Shown: positions 35,208 to 46,552, counted from the stretch's first letter. The stretch is 64,000 bases of DNA from Brachynemurus nebulosus (GCA_035578155.1 JAPWDM010000004.1:38822803-38886802), one strand, 5' to 3'. The notes: generated by a model from the sequence alone, not told the origin. Numbers and translations: made by a program.

Positions 35208-36703
35208 AAAATAATTTCCCTAAAAACCATAAAATGGCGACTCAAATACAATTATTTTGAAACTATATTTTTATAGGTTCGAACATTCGTCAATCTTCGG
35301 ACCTATTATAATTTCGTTTAAATTCTTGCTATTCTTGAAACATCAGTAGCGCAGACAGCAAAAATCCACTTGTCGTACACTCCAAGAAGTGCGACATCGA
35401 CATTAAGTGAGGGGAGAGTCCATACCTCGTTTACTCACGTACACTGCTTCTTAAGTATGTGTGTGTGTGTGTGTGTGTCCACACAACGTATTCGCCTTAG
35501 TCATAAACGGTCATGTATCGTCATATTGTATGCTTATCTTAAAGTATTAATTTACCTATGCATGTTATATTACAGGTTTTGACTCGATTCTTGCAATTGT
35601 TATACATTGTTGATTTTAATGTAATTTATTATTTTTGATTATTATTAAAAAACATAATATTTGTTATTATTTTTTATTTAAATTGAGTTTAATTATATTT
35701 ATTTAATAGAGTTCAACGTATTATTATTATCATTATCATTATTTTAATAAAAAAGTGTTTAAAAAATTTATTTTACAATTTTTGTTGAATTAGAAAATAT
35801 AGTTTCTATCTTTTGATTTGATATTTTGTAGTTGCAAAATTTGTTGCCATAATATTTTCTTTAAAAAAATATAACAAAAAACACAATTTAAAAAGTGAAA
35901 ATAGTGACAATTTTTACATTATTTTTTCAAATTTTTTAATGCAAAAATGACTGACTATGCTTCAATTTTAATTTTAAAGTTTTGGGTATCCTAGAAAAAG
36001 AAATACATATTGACATTTTGCATGCTATTTATAATATTTGTCTCTTTTTAACGTATACGTATTATCTTTCGTACGTAATATAAATTACTGGTCGTTTTAT
36101 TTCTAATGTCTATGGTCAAACGTATTCATCTATTTCTTTAATAAAACGTAAAAATGTACTTAAATGCTTTATATACTTTATCCCGAAAATTGAAAAACAG
36201 TAATCACTGAGGACCTATATTTAATGCGTATCAAACACACACTTGACGACTTTTTTTAAATATATTAACATCAAAACTATGGGATAATTATTATCTGGTG
36301 TGCTTGAAATTTGAAATGTGCAGCTTCTTAGGTATACAAGCTAACGAAATACAAACAATTTTTATGATTAGTTGGAAAAATAGATTTTTCATGCAACACA
36401 AAATAAATCCAATTTTTTAGTGAAAAAACAGAAAATTTTGCCAAAACGCTATTTCTTTTTTAAATAATATTGTGCACTTAGTTTTCAAATCTAATACAAC
36501 TAATGAAAGTTGAAAAGGATTGTGCTTTTATTCTATACACAGACCAAGTTGATGTTGTCGTTCCGCTTTATTTAAAAAAAAAAAATCGAGTTTCGAGATA
36601 ATCGCGTTTAGGCCGCCATTCTTGTTTTTGTATACCCGATTATACGTAAAATAAACCAATACAATCTCATTTAGTTTGCTTTTCCCATTTTCACAAAAAA
36701 AAA
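35208..36703. other. No gene recognised; (GT)n microsatellite
   Basis: A (GT)n run lies at 35456-35478. The phrase GCGTATCAAACACACACTTG at about 36218 is the same widespread repeat phrase seen near 16690 and 26371. The rest is AT-rich without a supported gene. Confidence 0.45.
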
Positions 36704-37864
36704 CCCTGTCGCAGCATCTGCATAACATAGTGAATTTCCAAAGACTGGACTCTGGCCGATTTCATATAACAACTTGTATCCATTTAAAGTAGTTTAGCTC
36801 TGTTACAGTGAAAAATTTTCAAAGTCAGTTGAGTAGTTAATTTTTAGCGCTTTTGGCTCGCCAGGACCCTGCCGAATCTCATATAACATAACATATCGCG
36901 CGTACTCTATCTCAACCTCGTATCTGAAAACTCCCAATTTTTGGACACAAAAAAAACATATTTTAAATCCGTGTTTTCATCACTATGAGCTTAAGATTTA
37001 TACTAATTACACCCTTTGATGTTGGCTAGCCATATATATAAATATATATAGATAAGTATACCTATATGTAAAAACCGTATTTAATATGTTTTTTGTGTGT
37101 CCTAAAACATGTAGCTTTTGATATACGAGGTGGAGACAGCCAACGCGCGATATATATATTTAAAAGAAATTAAATTTTAAAAGTGAAAAAATTTTCAAAA
37201 TTGGTTGGGTAGTTTTATATTTGGCGCTTTGAAACCCTCGGACCCTGGCAGACCTCATACAACATAACTTATATCCATTTAAAACAGTTTATCTCTCTAA
37301 CAGTGAACAAATTTTCAAAATCGATGATGCCACGTTCTTGAAAAGTTAGTTATATATATTATTTTAGTTAACTATTGTTATTGTAATGTTAAAAACAATG
37401 AAGCATTTATTGTAAAGAAATTCAGCAAATTTTTTAATTTTTCTCAAAATCTAGTTCATTTAGAACAATGTTTAAAAGCTTGTCGTATGTAAATTTTTAT
37501 GCTCTTTTAGACGGTGTAAAAAGAATCAAAAATTTTTGAATTTTAGCCAAACTTTGCAAAAAACCACTAAAATTGGCGAAAATTGACCAAAATTTTGGCT
37601 CCCAAAAATCGGATGTGTACCTGCACAAGATTGCCGTAAAAATGTAAATTACCTAATTGTGGACATTTTAATTAAAATTCAAAATTATTTCTATTGATTG
37701 AGTTTTCCTGGCAACTAAAATAATAAAACAAAAATCAGTCTAGTACTGGCATTCCAAGCAAATAGTTGTTTTTTTATTTCATAACGATATTTGCGGTCAT
37801 TATCGTTACAGATGTTTCTGGCTGACCAACTTATTAAAGCTATTGAGACCTTTGACCTACACAC
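36704..37864 (+). mobile_element. HINE-like mosaic, left of the gypsy insertion
   Basis: It begins CCCTGTCGCAGCATCTGCAT and includes CAACGCGCGATATATATA and GTTGGCTAGCC blocks as in copy 4. Two copies of a unit with TCATATAACATAAC...ATCCATTTAAA lie at about 36733-36895 and 37185-37340. The stretch at 37400-37864 resembles another variant left half, and its last part (TGTTTCTGGCTGACCAAC, 37812-37830) continues on the far side of the gypsy element at 42806. Confidence 0.65.
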
Positions 37865-38139
37865 TGTTACGGGATAGGTTTTTTTAATAATGTTTGCACG
37901 CCATTGTCTTACTTAATAGTATCTTTATTGACTCGTCATCATATACTTATATATACATTATAGGTAATTAATTAACACGCAGAAGCTTCCACGTATCCTA
38001 CGCATCATACACATCATACCATAGATCATAGATCAATCGATCTATCGCCACGCAATTCGCTAATACACACACACACACAGACATAATACATAATGCTAAC
38101 GTATTACAATATTTGCAATAATAACTGAAATACATAACA
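37865..38139 (-). repeat. 3' LTR of the gypsy element
   Basis: 275 bp. Relative to the other LTR it has G where the other has C (AATAGTATC) and G where the other has A (AGAAGCTTCC). On the minus strand AATAAA lies at 37924-37929, a likely polyadenylation signal. Confidence 0.95.
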
Positions 38140-38154
38140 TTTTCCCCTTTTTTA
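38140..38154 (-). other. Polypurine tract
   Basis: On the minus strand, AAAAAAAGGGGAAAA immediately precedes the 3' LTR, the expected plus-strand primer for an LTR element. Confidence 0.8.
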
Positions 38155-38293
38155 AAAAAAAAATTAATTCCTACAAATAACAAAATTTCAAATAAAACAA
38201 TTAATTTAAATCAAATATAAATTCATACAGCTTTTACAAAACACATTATATATTACTTAAACTTCCTGATAATCTACACAAAAGTACGTTTCT

Positions 38294-41200
38294 TTATTTA
38301 CAACAATATCTGTCAGGCGGCTTTCGCGCTCTGACTGGTCTCGTTTCGGGTAACGTAGTATTTTCTGATGACGTACTCTGGTCCAGATCATCAGTTACAA
38401 TTTCTGACATTGATTGTGGTACTGGATGCCATTCATCTGGTAAAGTTGAACGTTTCAATTGATTTACGTGAACTGTCCTAATATTGTTTTTAATATTTAT
38501 AACGTATACATATTTACTAAGCTGTTTTACAACTTTTGCAGGAACCCATTTAAAATATTCCTTAAAATGGTTTCTGTATAATACTTTTTCTCCCCTTTTA
38601 AAAAAAATTTGTCGAGGTTGCTTATTTTGATTTTTATTATGTTCAAATTTTTTATTTCTATAAAACTTAGTTTCATTTGAATATGTATAAACTTTATTTA
38701 ATTTTTGATTAAATCTGACTCTTTTTCCAACATCACTTTGATACATTGGATTTATGGCATTCAGTTCCGTTTTCGGTATGAAAGATAACAGTAACCTGTT
38801 TGGACATTGGCCAGTGATGGTGCTCGGTGTATTATTGTAGTCCATGAGAAATTTTTGTACCTGATCTTCAACTGACAAGTTGCGAAGCTTGTTATCTATG
38901 GCGTATTTTCTAAAATATCCTTTTACAATTTGTACTCCACGCTCAGCCAACCCGTTTGATTGCGCATGGTATGGGGGACTATAAGTAAGTTTTATATTAT
39001 GCTTCTTACAAAAATTTTTAAATTCTAATGATTGAAACGGAGGGCCGTTATCAGAAACAATTTCAGAAAAGTACCCATAATATCTAAATAAAAGTTTTAG
39101 GTGATTTGTGACATTCTTAGCGTTACTTTTATTTAATTGTTGTACATTTATAAATTTTGAGTATGCATCGATTACTATTAAAAAGGTAACAATTCTAAAA
39201 TAAAAAAGATCTAAATGCACTCGCTGAAATGGAAAATCAGTTATTGGCCATTTAGATGTGACTACTTCCTTCTGTACTCTTTGGGTTACTGAACAGACTG
39301 GACATAATTTAACTTTTTGTTCTATGTCTTTATTTAAATTTTTCCACCAAAAAATTCCGCGGGCTAACATTTTCATTCGAACCACTCCTTCATGGCTACT
39401 ATGTAATTTTGACAAAATTAATTCTTTAAAGTTATCTGGTATCACAATACTGTTATTGAAATATAGACATCCGTCCTCAATGCTTAAATTGTTTCTTAAA
39501 TTATAATAATATTTTAATGGCTCAGACCACTGTTTCCACGACTTACACGGCCACCCATTTTTTACATAATCATAAACTTTATTTAATATAAAATCATTTG
39601 CTATTTCATGGCGTACATCCTTAAGTTTTACTTCTAAACTATCTACGTCATTTAAATGATTAATATTTCCTATTGCGTCTGAGTCTATTTCCGTAGGATT
39701 TTCAATTGGTAACCTACTCAAGGCATCTACGTGTGCCATATTTCTTGCGGGTCTGTGTTGAAAGTCATAATCAAACATTGATAGTGTTACTGCCCAACGT
39801 TGTAACCGAGAACAAGCTATGGTAGACGTACCTTTTTTTGGGTGAAATATTTCTTTTAATGCTTGTGCATCAGAAGCTAGAGTAAATTTATGACCGTATA
39901 TGTATTTATAAAATTGTTTCATTGCAAATATTATAGCTAATCCTTCTCTGTGCAATTGACTATAATTCTTTTCTGCGGGCGATAATGTACTAGACGCGAA
40001 AAGTACTGGTTTTTCTATTCCATCTACTACATGACATAAAATAGCACCTACCCCATGGGGACTCGCATCGGCTACTACTACTATCGGTTTATTTGGATCA
40101 TATATTTCTAATAACGCGTTTTGTTGTAGTAGCAATTTACTTTTCTCAAAAGTTTTTTGACATTCCGGTGTCCATACAAATTTCGTATTTTTACGTAATA
40201 ATTTATATAATTCGCGAAGTTCCGACGATAAATTTGGAATGAATCTTGAATAATAATTTAATAAACCTAAATACGACTGAAGTTCAGTCAGATTTTTCGG
40301 ACTTGGAGCATCTACAATGGCTTTTATTTTAGTTTCGCTAGGTTTTATTCCCTGCTCAGTAAGGGTATGTCCTAGATAATCGATACTAGTGTTAAAAAAT
40401 TTACACTTTTCTATATTTATACGAACATTAAAATTGTTTAATCGTTCCAACACTAACTTTAATTTTTGTTTACAATTTTCAAAATTTTCAGCTCCGATTA
40501 AAATATCATCTAAATAACAAAATACTTTTGGAATACCCTGTAAAATTTGATCCATTACTGACTGGAAAATCGATGGCGCCGAAGCCACCCCAAAACATAA
40601 TCTAGTGTACCTAAATAATCCTTTGAAGGTGTTAATCGTGAGGTATTTTTGCGACTGTTCTGATACTGGTAACTGTTGGTATGCTCCAGTTAAATCTAAT
40701 GTGCAAAATATTTTACAATTAGCTAAGCTTGCAAATAAATCGTCTATCCTAGGTAGTGGATAATGCTCTGTTCGTAAGTACGGATTAATGGTAACTTTAC
40801 AGTCAATACACAACCGAATACCGCCATTCGATTTTTTTACTACTACAATGGGTGATGCCCATTCTGAATGTTGTACAGGAACAAGGATACCTTGTTCGCA
40901 TAATTTATCCAATTCGGAACTAACCTGATCTCTAAACTTAAATGGTATTGGATAAGCCTTATGAAAAATAGGTACAATATTACTATCTAAAATAATTTCC
41001 GCTTTAAAATTTTTTATGGTTTGGCCTGGCTGAGTGGATAGTACATTAGGATATTCTACTTTTATAGAATCAATTAAACTTTTATTAGCAACATGACAAT
41101 TAATTTGTTTTACCATATACAAATTTCGCCAATTTGGGAACAGCTCGTCTAACCAATCGCGTCCCATTAACGATGGTAATGATTTTCTTCCACAAACTAC

Positions 41201-42376
41201 TACTAATTCAAGATATTTTTCCGGACCGTCACTGTTTGTCCTTACACGTACTGCTGTCCTTCCAACCGTGCTAACTACTTCGCCTGTAACAGATAACAAA
41301 AGTTTAGGTTCTTGTTTTAAAGGTAAATTTGGAAATTGCTCGATAAACTTATCTTTTGAGATAATACTAACACAGGAACCGGTGTCACATTCCATAGATA
41401 TTTGCTTATTTTTTACCCATAAATCTACAGTCAACGGACTATGAATCCTCATTATATTAGCAGTGTTCCTTTCAACTACAGTCCCTTCGGCTACACTGTT
41501 GATTTCCCCGTATTCTTCGCTGTCGACTTCAACTTGATTTACTCTTCGGGATTCGGAAGGTGAACGTAATCGCGCTGATGGTGAAGGTGAACGGAACCGC
41601 ATATTTCTACTAATACATGCTTTCGCCATGTGACCATATTTTCCGCATTTAAAACATTTTAAACCCCTTGCTGGACAACTGTTAGCTGGATGTGAATTCC
41701 CACAACGGCTGCAAATTTCTCTGACCTTGGAAGAACTTCTAATTTGTGACGATTGAAACGAACGATGTCGTCGATTTGACCGCGATCTTGCTGCTGGTGT
41801 GTAAATTTTCGCTACTTCCTGTACCGACATACGTTTATTTTCCTTAGTAGCTAATTCCCAACTAATGGCCATGGTAACTGCTTTTTCTAAAGACAAATTT
41901 GTTTCCTTTAATAACGTCATTCTTAATTCTTCACTAATTAACCCAAATACAAATCGGTCCCGCAGTGCATCGTTCAAAAATGGTCCGAAATTACAAGTTT
42001 GCGCACGTGCTCTCAATTCAACTTCATATTCAGCAATTGATTGGCCCATTTTTTGATCTTCTTTATGAAATTTGTACCGTTCCGCAATGATATTTGTTAA
42101 GGGCGTAAAATGTAGCTTTAATTTGCTTACTAATTCTAAATATGATTTTTTGGCTGGTACTTCCGGTGCAAAAAGTTTTTTCAAAACTGAATACGTTTCC
42201 GCGCCAATATAAATAATAAAAAATGATACCTTTCTTGATTCTTCAATGTTGTTTAAATTAAAAAATTGTTCCAGTCGTTCAATATATTCGATAAAGTTTT
42301 CACCCGGAACGTATTCATTTATATGTCCCATTACATTACTCATATTACTTGCCATATGTGTTTCCTTTTCGGTCAT
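38294..42376 (-). CDS. Gag-Pol polyprotein, Ty3/gypsy
   Basis: A single 1360-residue frame starting at ATG 42376. Order: Gag-like N-terminus (1-210). Two zinc knuckles at 222-234 (C-x2-C-x3-H-x4-C, slightly short) and 241-254 (C-x2-C-x4-H-x4-C). Aspartic protease with DTGS at 331-334. Reverse transcriptase with LDLTGAY (Asp561) and YLDD at 621-624. RNase H with Asp770, Glu811 and Asp836. Integrase with His992/His995 and Cys1025/Cys1028, then Asp1055, Asp1109 and Glu1145, a D-x35-E spacing. The C-terminus (1258-1310) looks like a GPY/F-type integrase end. All catalytic residues are present and no stop or frameshift was seen, so it may be active. Gag and Pol share one frame without a shift. RT and integrase resemble the Mag/K02A2.6-like lineage (recalled). 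Confidence 0.95.
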   Translation of the reverse strand: MTEKETHMASNMSNVMGHINEYVPGENFIEYIERLEQFFNLNNIEESRKVSFFIIYIGAETYSVLKKLFAPEVPAKKSYLELVSKLKLHFTPLTNIIAERYKFHKEDQKMGQSIAEYEVELRARAQTCNFGPFLNDALRDRFVFGLISEELRMTLLKETNLSLEKAVTMAISWELATKENKRMSVQEVAKIYTPAARSRSNRRHRSFQSSQIRSSSKVREICSRCGNSHPANSCPARGLKCFKCGKYGHMAKACISRNMRFRSPSPSARLRSPSESRRVNQVEVDSEEYGEINSVAEGTVVERNTANIMRIHSPLTVDLWVKNKQISMECDTGSCVSIISKDKFIEQFPNLPLKQEPKLLLSVTGEVVSTVGRTAVRVRTNSDGPEKYLELVVVCGRKSLPSLMGRDWLDELFPNWRNLYMVKQINCHVANKSLIDSIKVEYPNVLSTQPGQTIKNFKAEIILDSNIVPIFHKAYPIPFKFRDQVSSELDKLCEQGILVPVQHSEWASPIVVVKKSNGGIRLCIDCKVTINPYLRTEHYPLPRIDDLFASLANCKIFCTLDLTGAYQQLPVSEQSQKYLTINTFKGLFRYTRLCFGVASAPSIFQSVMDQILQGIPKVFCYLDDILIGAENFENCKQKLKLVLERLNNFNVRINIEKCKFFNTSIDYLGHTLTEQGIKPSETKIKAIVDAPSPKNLTELQSYLGLLNYYSRFIPNLSSELRELYKLLRKNTKFVWTPECQKTFEKSKLLLQQNALLEIYDPNKPIVVVADASPHGVGAILCHVVDGIEKPVLFASSTLSPAEKNYSQLHREGLAIIFAMKQFYKYIYGHKFTLASDAQALKEIFHPKKGTSTIACSRLQRWAVTLSMFDYDFQHRPARNMAHVDALSRLPIENPTEIDSDAIGNINHLNDVDSLEVKLKDVRHEIANDFILNKVYDYVKNGWPCKSWKQWSEPLKYYYNLRNNLSIEDGCLYFNNSIVIPDNFKELILSKLHSSHEGVVRMKMLARGIFWWKNLNKDIEQKVKLCPVCSVTQRVQKEVVTSKWPITDFPFQRVHLDLFYFRIVTFLIVIDAYSKFINVQQLNKSNAKNVTNHLKLLFRYYGYFSEIVSDNGPPFQSLEFKNFCKKHNIKLTYSPPYHAQSNGLAERGVQIVKGYFRKYAIDNKLRNLSVEDQVQKFLMDYNNTPSTITGQCPNRLLLSFIPKTELNAINPMYQSDVGKRVRFNQKLNKVYTYSNETKFYRNKKFEHNKNQNKQPRQIFFKRGEKVLYRNHFKEYFKWVPAKVVKQLSKYVYVINIKNNIRTVHVNQLKRSTLPDEWHPVPQSMSEIVTDDLDQSTSSENTTLPETRPVRARKPPDRYCCK

Positions 42377-42516
42377 TGGTGAAAAACAAATCTTCTTTTT
42401 TCTCGGTAATCTTGGTTTAAAACTTGTAATATATTTTCCGAACTTCTTTTTTATTCTTTTTCACTTTTAAATTTAAATTTATTTTACCACTATCATTTTT
42501 CTTTTTTTTTGTTTTA
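42377..42516 (-). other. 5' leader of the gypsy element
   Basis: About 140 bp between primer site and start codon, T-rich on the plus strand (A-rich leader RNA). No other frame. Confidence 0.6.
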
Positions 42517-42529
42517 ATCCTCGTCGCCA
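42517..42529 (-). other. Primer-binding site, tRNA-Ser type
   Basis: On the minus strand TGGCGACGAGGAT follows the 5' LTR after one base. It is complementary to a tRNA 3' end ATCCTCGTCGCCA, which matches what I recall of insect tRNA-Ser(GCT). Serine priming is known for Mag-type elements. Confidence 0.7.
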
Positions 42530-42530
42530 A

Positions 42531-42805
42531 TGTTACGGGATAGGTTTTTTTAATAATGTTTGCACGCCATTGTCTTACTTAATACTATCTTTATTGACTC
42601 GTCATCATATACTTATATATACATTATAGGTAATTAATTAACACGCAGAAACTTCCACGTATCCTACGCATCATACACATCATACCATAGATCATAGATC
42701 AATCGATCTATCGCCACGCAATTCGCTAATACACACACACACACAGACATAATACATAATGCTAACGTATTACAATATTTGCAATAATAACTGAAATACA
42801 TAACA
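42531..42805 (-). repeat. 5' LTR of the gypsy element
   Basis: 275 bp. In minus orientation it starts TGTTATGTATTTC and ends TATCCCGTAACA. It should hold the promoter, since it is upstream of gag. Confidence 0.95.
42612..42620 (-). promoter_or_regulatory. Possible TATA box in the 5' LTR
   Basis: Minus strand TATATAAGT sits mid-LTR, about 20 bp ahead of an AATAAA at 42590-42595. This is the usual U3/R arrangement. No start site was mapped. Confidence 0.4.
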
Positions 42806-42854
42806 CACACCAAATTTCGTTGGAGTTGGAGGCTTCCTTCGAGAGTTATCGCGC

Positions 42855-42919
<65 letters not shown>

Positions 42920-43036
42920 AGCGAAGGATATTTTCGGTTTCTCGAGGCCTCAAAACAAATTTCTGCCATAGTCCCGGGTTCAGGTTTTCCATGGCACTCG
43001 CTGTAATAAGGTATATTTACAAAAAGGAAATTCACT
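42806..43036 (+). mobile_element. HINE-like right half, right of the gypsy insertion
   Basis: After the CACAC duplication the repeat resumes (CAAATTTCGTTGGAG, TTCGAGAGTTATCGCGCAGA), then (TA)n, then TTCGGTTTCTCGAGGCCTCA and TTTCTGCCATAGTCCCGGG, ending near GGAAATTCAC. It continues the sequence interrupted at 37864. Confidence 0.85.
42857..42916. repeat. (TA)n core
   Basis: Pure TA repeats between the conserved halves. Confidence 0.97.
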
Positions 43037-44160
43037 TAAAAGTTAATAGAATTTTAGCATTAAAAATTAAAGCAGATATATTAAAACATTAAATTAGGTT
43101 AACACATTCTCAACCGATTTCTTTCTTCAAAGATTAAAAATTTATTTCAGTTGTTTTGAGTCAAAAAAATAGTATTTATGATTTGATTTTTTTTTTAAAT
43201 AAAGGAATATTTCTTTGACTACTGAAAAAAGATACCTACATAATTGAAACACTAAATACAAATTTAACTCTTTAAATATGGAAGCTTGAACACTAGGAAT
43301 TTTTTTCAGTCTGAGATTCCTATATTCGTAGAATCTTACAACACTGTGTGCACACACGCAGATATGTAAGTAAATATGAAAATGATGAAAATTTAAAACA
43401 ACTATACCATGTGGAATAGATTTAATTAGAATATTATTAAAATTTTACGTTATGTAAAACAAGAGCAGCGTGTAACAAATATGTACGTAAAATAAATGTA
43501 AATTTTTAAATTTAATTCATACAAAACGACCGCTATATTACCATGGTACAATATAGAATAGCGTAGTATAACCGTGTAGTTATGTACATACTTATATTTG
43601 TTGAAATAATAACATCCCATAGCCTCTCTGACTACGGCTCTGATGTAATGAAAAAACACGGAGATTTTGATTTGAAATTCTTTTCATGTTTTTTGTAGGT
43701 AGCTATATTATTATTTAATTTGATTTTATAAAATTTTTAGAATTATTAATAAAAATTTCATGAAGGAAAAAGTGTTTGTAAAATCGATTGTAAGATGTGT
43801 GGTGTTAATAAAATTAAAAATATACAGACCAAATTATTAGTATGCCACCGTTGGATGAAGATAGCATTAACTATAATTTTAAACCGAAAACAAGTCGGCG
43901 CCGGAAGTTGGAAAATCTTTTTTTTTTGTTATATGGATAAATTGCTTCCAAATTGCTCCTTTGGAATCAGTAATTGTTCCATCTGAAATTTAATTATTTA
44001 ATTACATAGTTATTGACAAACAAAAAAACTATTTCTATTATCAAAATCTTGTCAAATAACGCATTTTTATATAATTACTTTATATCAAAAAATTGCTCCC
44101 AATTTGCACCATCTAATTTGAAAGCTAAATATTAAGTTTTCTGAACAATAATTAAAATAA
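43037..44160. other. No gene recognised
   Basis: AT-rich. Frames at 43142-43357 (minus) and 43450-43659 (minus) have no recognisable motif. Confidence 0.4.
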
Positions 44161-44290
44161 CATAAAAGCCCTCATTCTGGAACGGTATCTAATACTGGAA
44201 CAGTTTTGACATTTACATATTAATGAAGTTATTTCTAAAAGAAACGTCTGATAACAAAAATTATTAATTATTAATAGAATGATTGTTTTA
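44161..44290. repeat. Fragment of element A (one end)
   Basis: AAAAGCCCTCATTCTGGAAC, GGTATCTAATACTGGAACAG and ACATTTACATATTAATGAAG match the ends of element A. The first bases (GGGT) are lost. It continues to AATAGAATGATTG, which in element A lies on the other side of insertion B, so this copy preserves the unoccupied B site. Confidence 0.75.
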
Positions 44291-44690
44291 GCCATTTTTT
44301 GGGTGTAAAGCTAGCCCCACCCTTTTGTTTTTTTAAAACAAAAATGGTTGTTCTACATTGTGCTAGACGTGTGCTACAATGTGCCGTAAATAAATTTTTT
44401 TTTGAAAATTACGATTTTTACAGCCAATTTTTGGGTGTAAAGTTAGCCCCGCCCTTTTGTTTTTTTAAAACAAAAATGATTGTTCTACTTTGTGCTAGAT
44501 ATGTGCTACCATGTGCCATCAATAAAAAAAATTTTTTTTTGAAAATTATCATTATTAAAGCTAAAGTTAGCCCCGCCATTTTGTTTTTTTTTTTTTTTAA
44601 ACAAAAATAGTTGTTCTGTATTGTGCTAGACTGTGCTACAACGTGCCGTAAATAAAAATTTTTTTTTTGAAAATTACGATTTTTACAGGC
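44291..44690 (+). repeat. Three tandem units of about 130 bp
   Basis: Units begin near 44291, 44421 and 44555. Each carries GTAAAG.TAGCCCCGCC, TTTTGTTTTTTTAAAACAAA (a hairpin), TGTGCTAGA.GTGCTAC and TGTGCCGTAAATAA. The frames through it on either strand follow the repeat period and are not genes. The array sits directly against the element A fragment. Confidence 0.88.
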
Positions 44691-46334
44691 ACTTTTTGTT
44701 AAAAAGATTTGGTGAAATGTAGTCAAGGTTAGTAGTTTTAAATTTTAAGTCTCATTCGCGAAATATTAAACTTCCTCGCCACGCTTTCTCTATAGCTTTG
44801 CAACCGCTAGTTTAAGCAATTGGAAACAAGTCTATATACTAGTACTTAATAAGAGGACAATATTAATTGTTTCGGTTAAGTTACGTTGATAACTTTTCGA
44901 GATATTAGTAATCAAATTTCCATCCTTTAAGTAAAGAAAAATAAAGTGAGAAAGTGGTCCTCGGTGGATGAAATTTTGTACTAAGTTATGTTTTGGTATT
45001 TAAAAATATTCCTTAAAAACTGAAATTCAAATCATTAGAAGGACGTCGTATGACGTTTGCGATCGCCAGCCTGTTACTGTTGTCCAAGAAATAAATATTT
45101 ATCCTCTATTTAATAAGTATACCGTGTTTCAAATCCAACTGAGCATGAGTCATCGTTAAAAAATTAAATAGTTCTCATATCTGAAACAAATCAATCTTCT
45201 ATTCTTTTCTAAAAAGAAACTGCAAATTTAAAATTATGCATTTGCAACAATGAAAGAGATAAAGTTAAGAAAACGGGAATTCCTTAAAGCCGTAAGTGTT
45301 AAAACATGCTTAAATTTAAGTGAAATAGATTATAATAAAGAAAATATACATCATTTTAATATGAACTGAATTAAAACACAATCAAAATATTTTTGTATTT
45401 GAATCAATAAAATGTCTAGACTTATTAGTGTTTATTTAGTTTTTCACATTTTACAATACAATAGTTTTTGACTGACATACATTTCGAAAATAAAAACAAA
45501 TTACATATTCATATCAAACATTTGAACAACTAGGCCATGGAAAAAAAAAGAATAAATAAAAATATAACACCAACTTTCAAAAGTTATGATTTTCTTTCCA
45601 ACTGATTTATTTTGATATAAATTACAATTGACAATCATGCAAACCCCCATTCAATTTTTTTTTCTTTTTTGTAAATAAGCCACATAATCAACACAATCAA
45701 CACGAACCAGTATAATATATCGATATGATACAGCAACTTCAAAATTTATATTACCTATGTACCTATAATTACTTAGCTGCATGACTACAATAAATTTTAC
45801 ACTCCATAATAAATTCGTTTATTTATTTTTAGTAAATAAATAATTAGGGCAAGTGCGGTTAAACAAGCATATGTTTGCTTCTAATGACTCGTTTACACCG
45901 AAGTACTAAAAACAAACAATAAGTTGTAAGTAGATTTATGGATCTACCATTATTTTTTTTCTGTTCAACTTATGCATTCTATTTACTACTTATCGCTTCG
46001 ATGTGAACGGTTGAGTTGATGAAGTAAACAAAAAAAAATAAAAAATAAAAAATAAAAAATAACTTGCGGATTTTGATGTAAATAGTCACCGCACTGTAAG
46101 GCTTAATTTCGGGGAGAACGCGGTCACCTCGGCGTTCTCACACCTTCGAACGGCGTCTCACCTAGAGAGATTTTTTGGATTAATGTTTCTAATTAGCTGT
46201 ATTTTTTAACCACGTCTGTACACCTGAAATGATGAATGACATGGTAGCGGCGTAGCTCCCGTTACTCCGATTTCGATTAAATTAATAGGGGACAATCTAG
46301 GAATCAAAATGCACAATTAGTTTCTGAAAAGGAA
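44691..46334. other. No gene recognised
   Basis: AT-rich; a short AAAAAAT-type run lies at 46029-46062. From about 46100 the sequence becomes more GC-rich (GGTCACCTCGGCGTTCTCAC) and leads into repeat G, so it may be part of a larger unrecognised element. Confidence 0.4.
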
Positions 46335-46552
46335 CCCTCCGGTTAAGATACGTGAATCTGCCTAAGGTTCAACCTGGGTCGGGGGTGCCATGGTATGGTT
46401 CGCCCTTGCACATGTATTCCATAGCTGCAATATTAGGTCAAGGTTGCTTTGCGTTTTCGAGTTGTACCAAAATATTCAATTTTGAACTTTTCCCGATTTT
46501 CCACTTTCCTTCCCCCCCCCCCCCCCAAATGCTTAAGTATTATATATATGCA
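46335..46552. repeat. Dispersed repeat G, copy 2 (inverted)
   Basis: Reverse complement of 1225-1440. It contains a poly-C run of about 14 bases at 46513-46526 where copy 1 has TTGGGAGGAAGG. Confidence 0.75.

Larger units (their letters stand above)
37865..42805 (-). mobile_element. Ty3/gypsy LTR retrotransposon, apparently complete
   Basis: Two 275-bp LTRs (37865-38139 and 42531-42805) differ at only two positions that I could find. They start TG and end CA, and are flanked by the 5-bp duplication CACAC (37860-37864 and 42806-42810). A primer site, polypurine tract and single 1360-codon gag-pol frame lie between them, all oriented to the minus strand. There is no env. LTR similarity and the intact frame indicate a recent insertion. 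It splits an older HINE-like repeat. The sequence type and serine-tRNA priming suggest the Mag-like branch. Confidence 0.95.

Noticed and set aside
44299..44726. Frames of about 100 codons on both strands over the 130-bp tandem units
   Set aside because: Their residues repeat with the DNA period and include homopolymer Lys/Phe runs; tandem non-coding repeat explains them.
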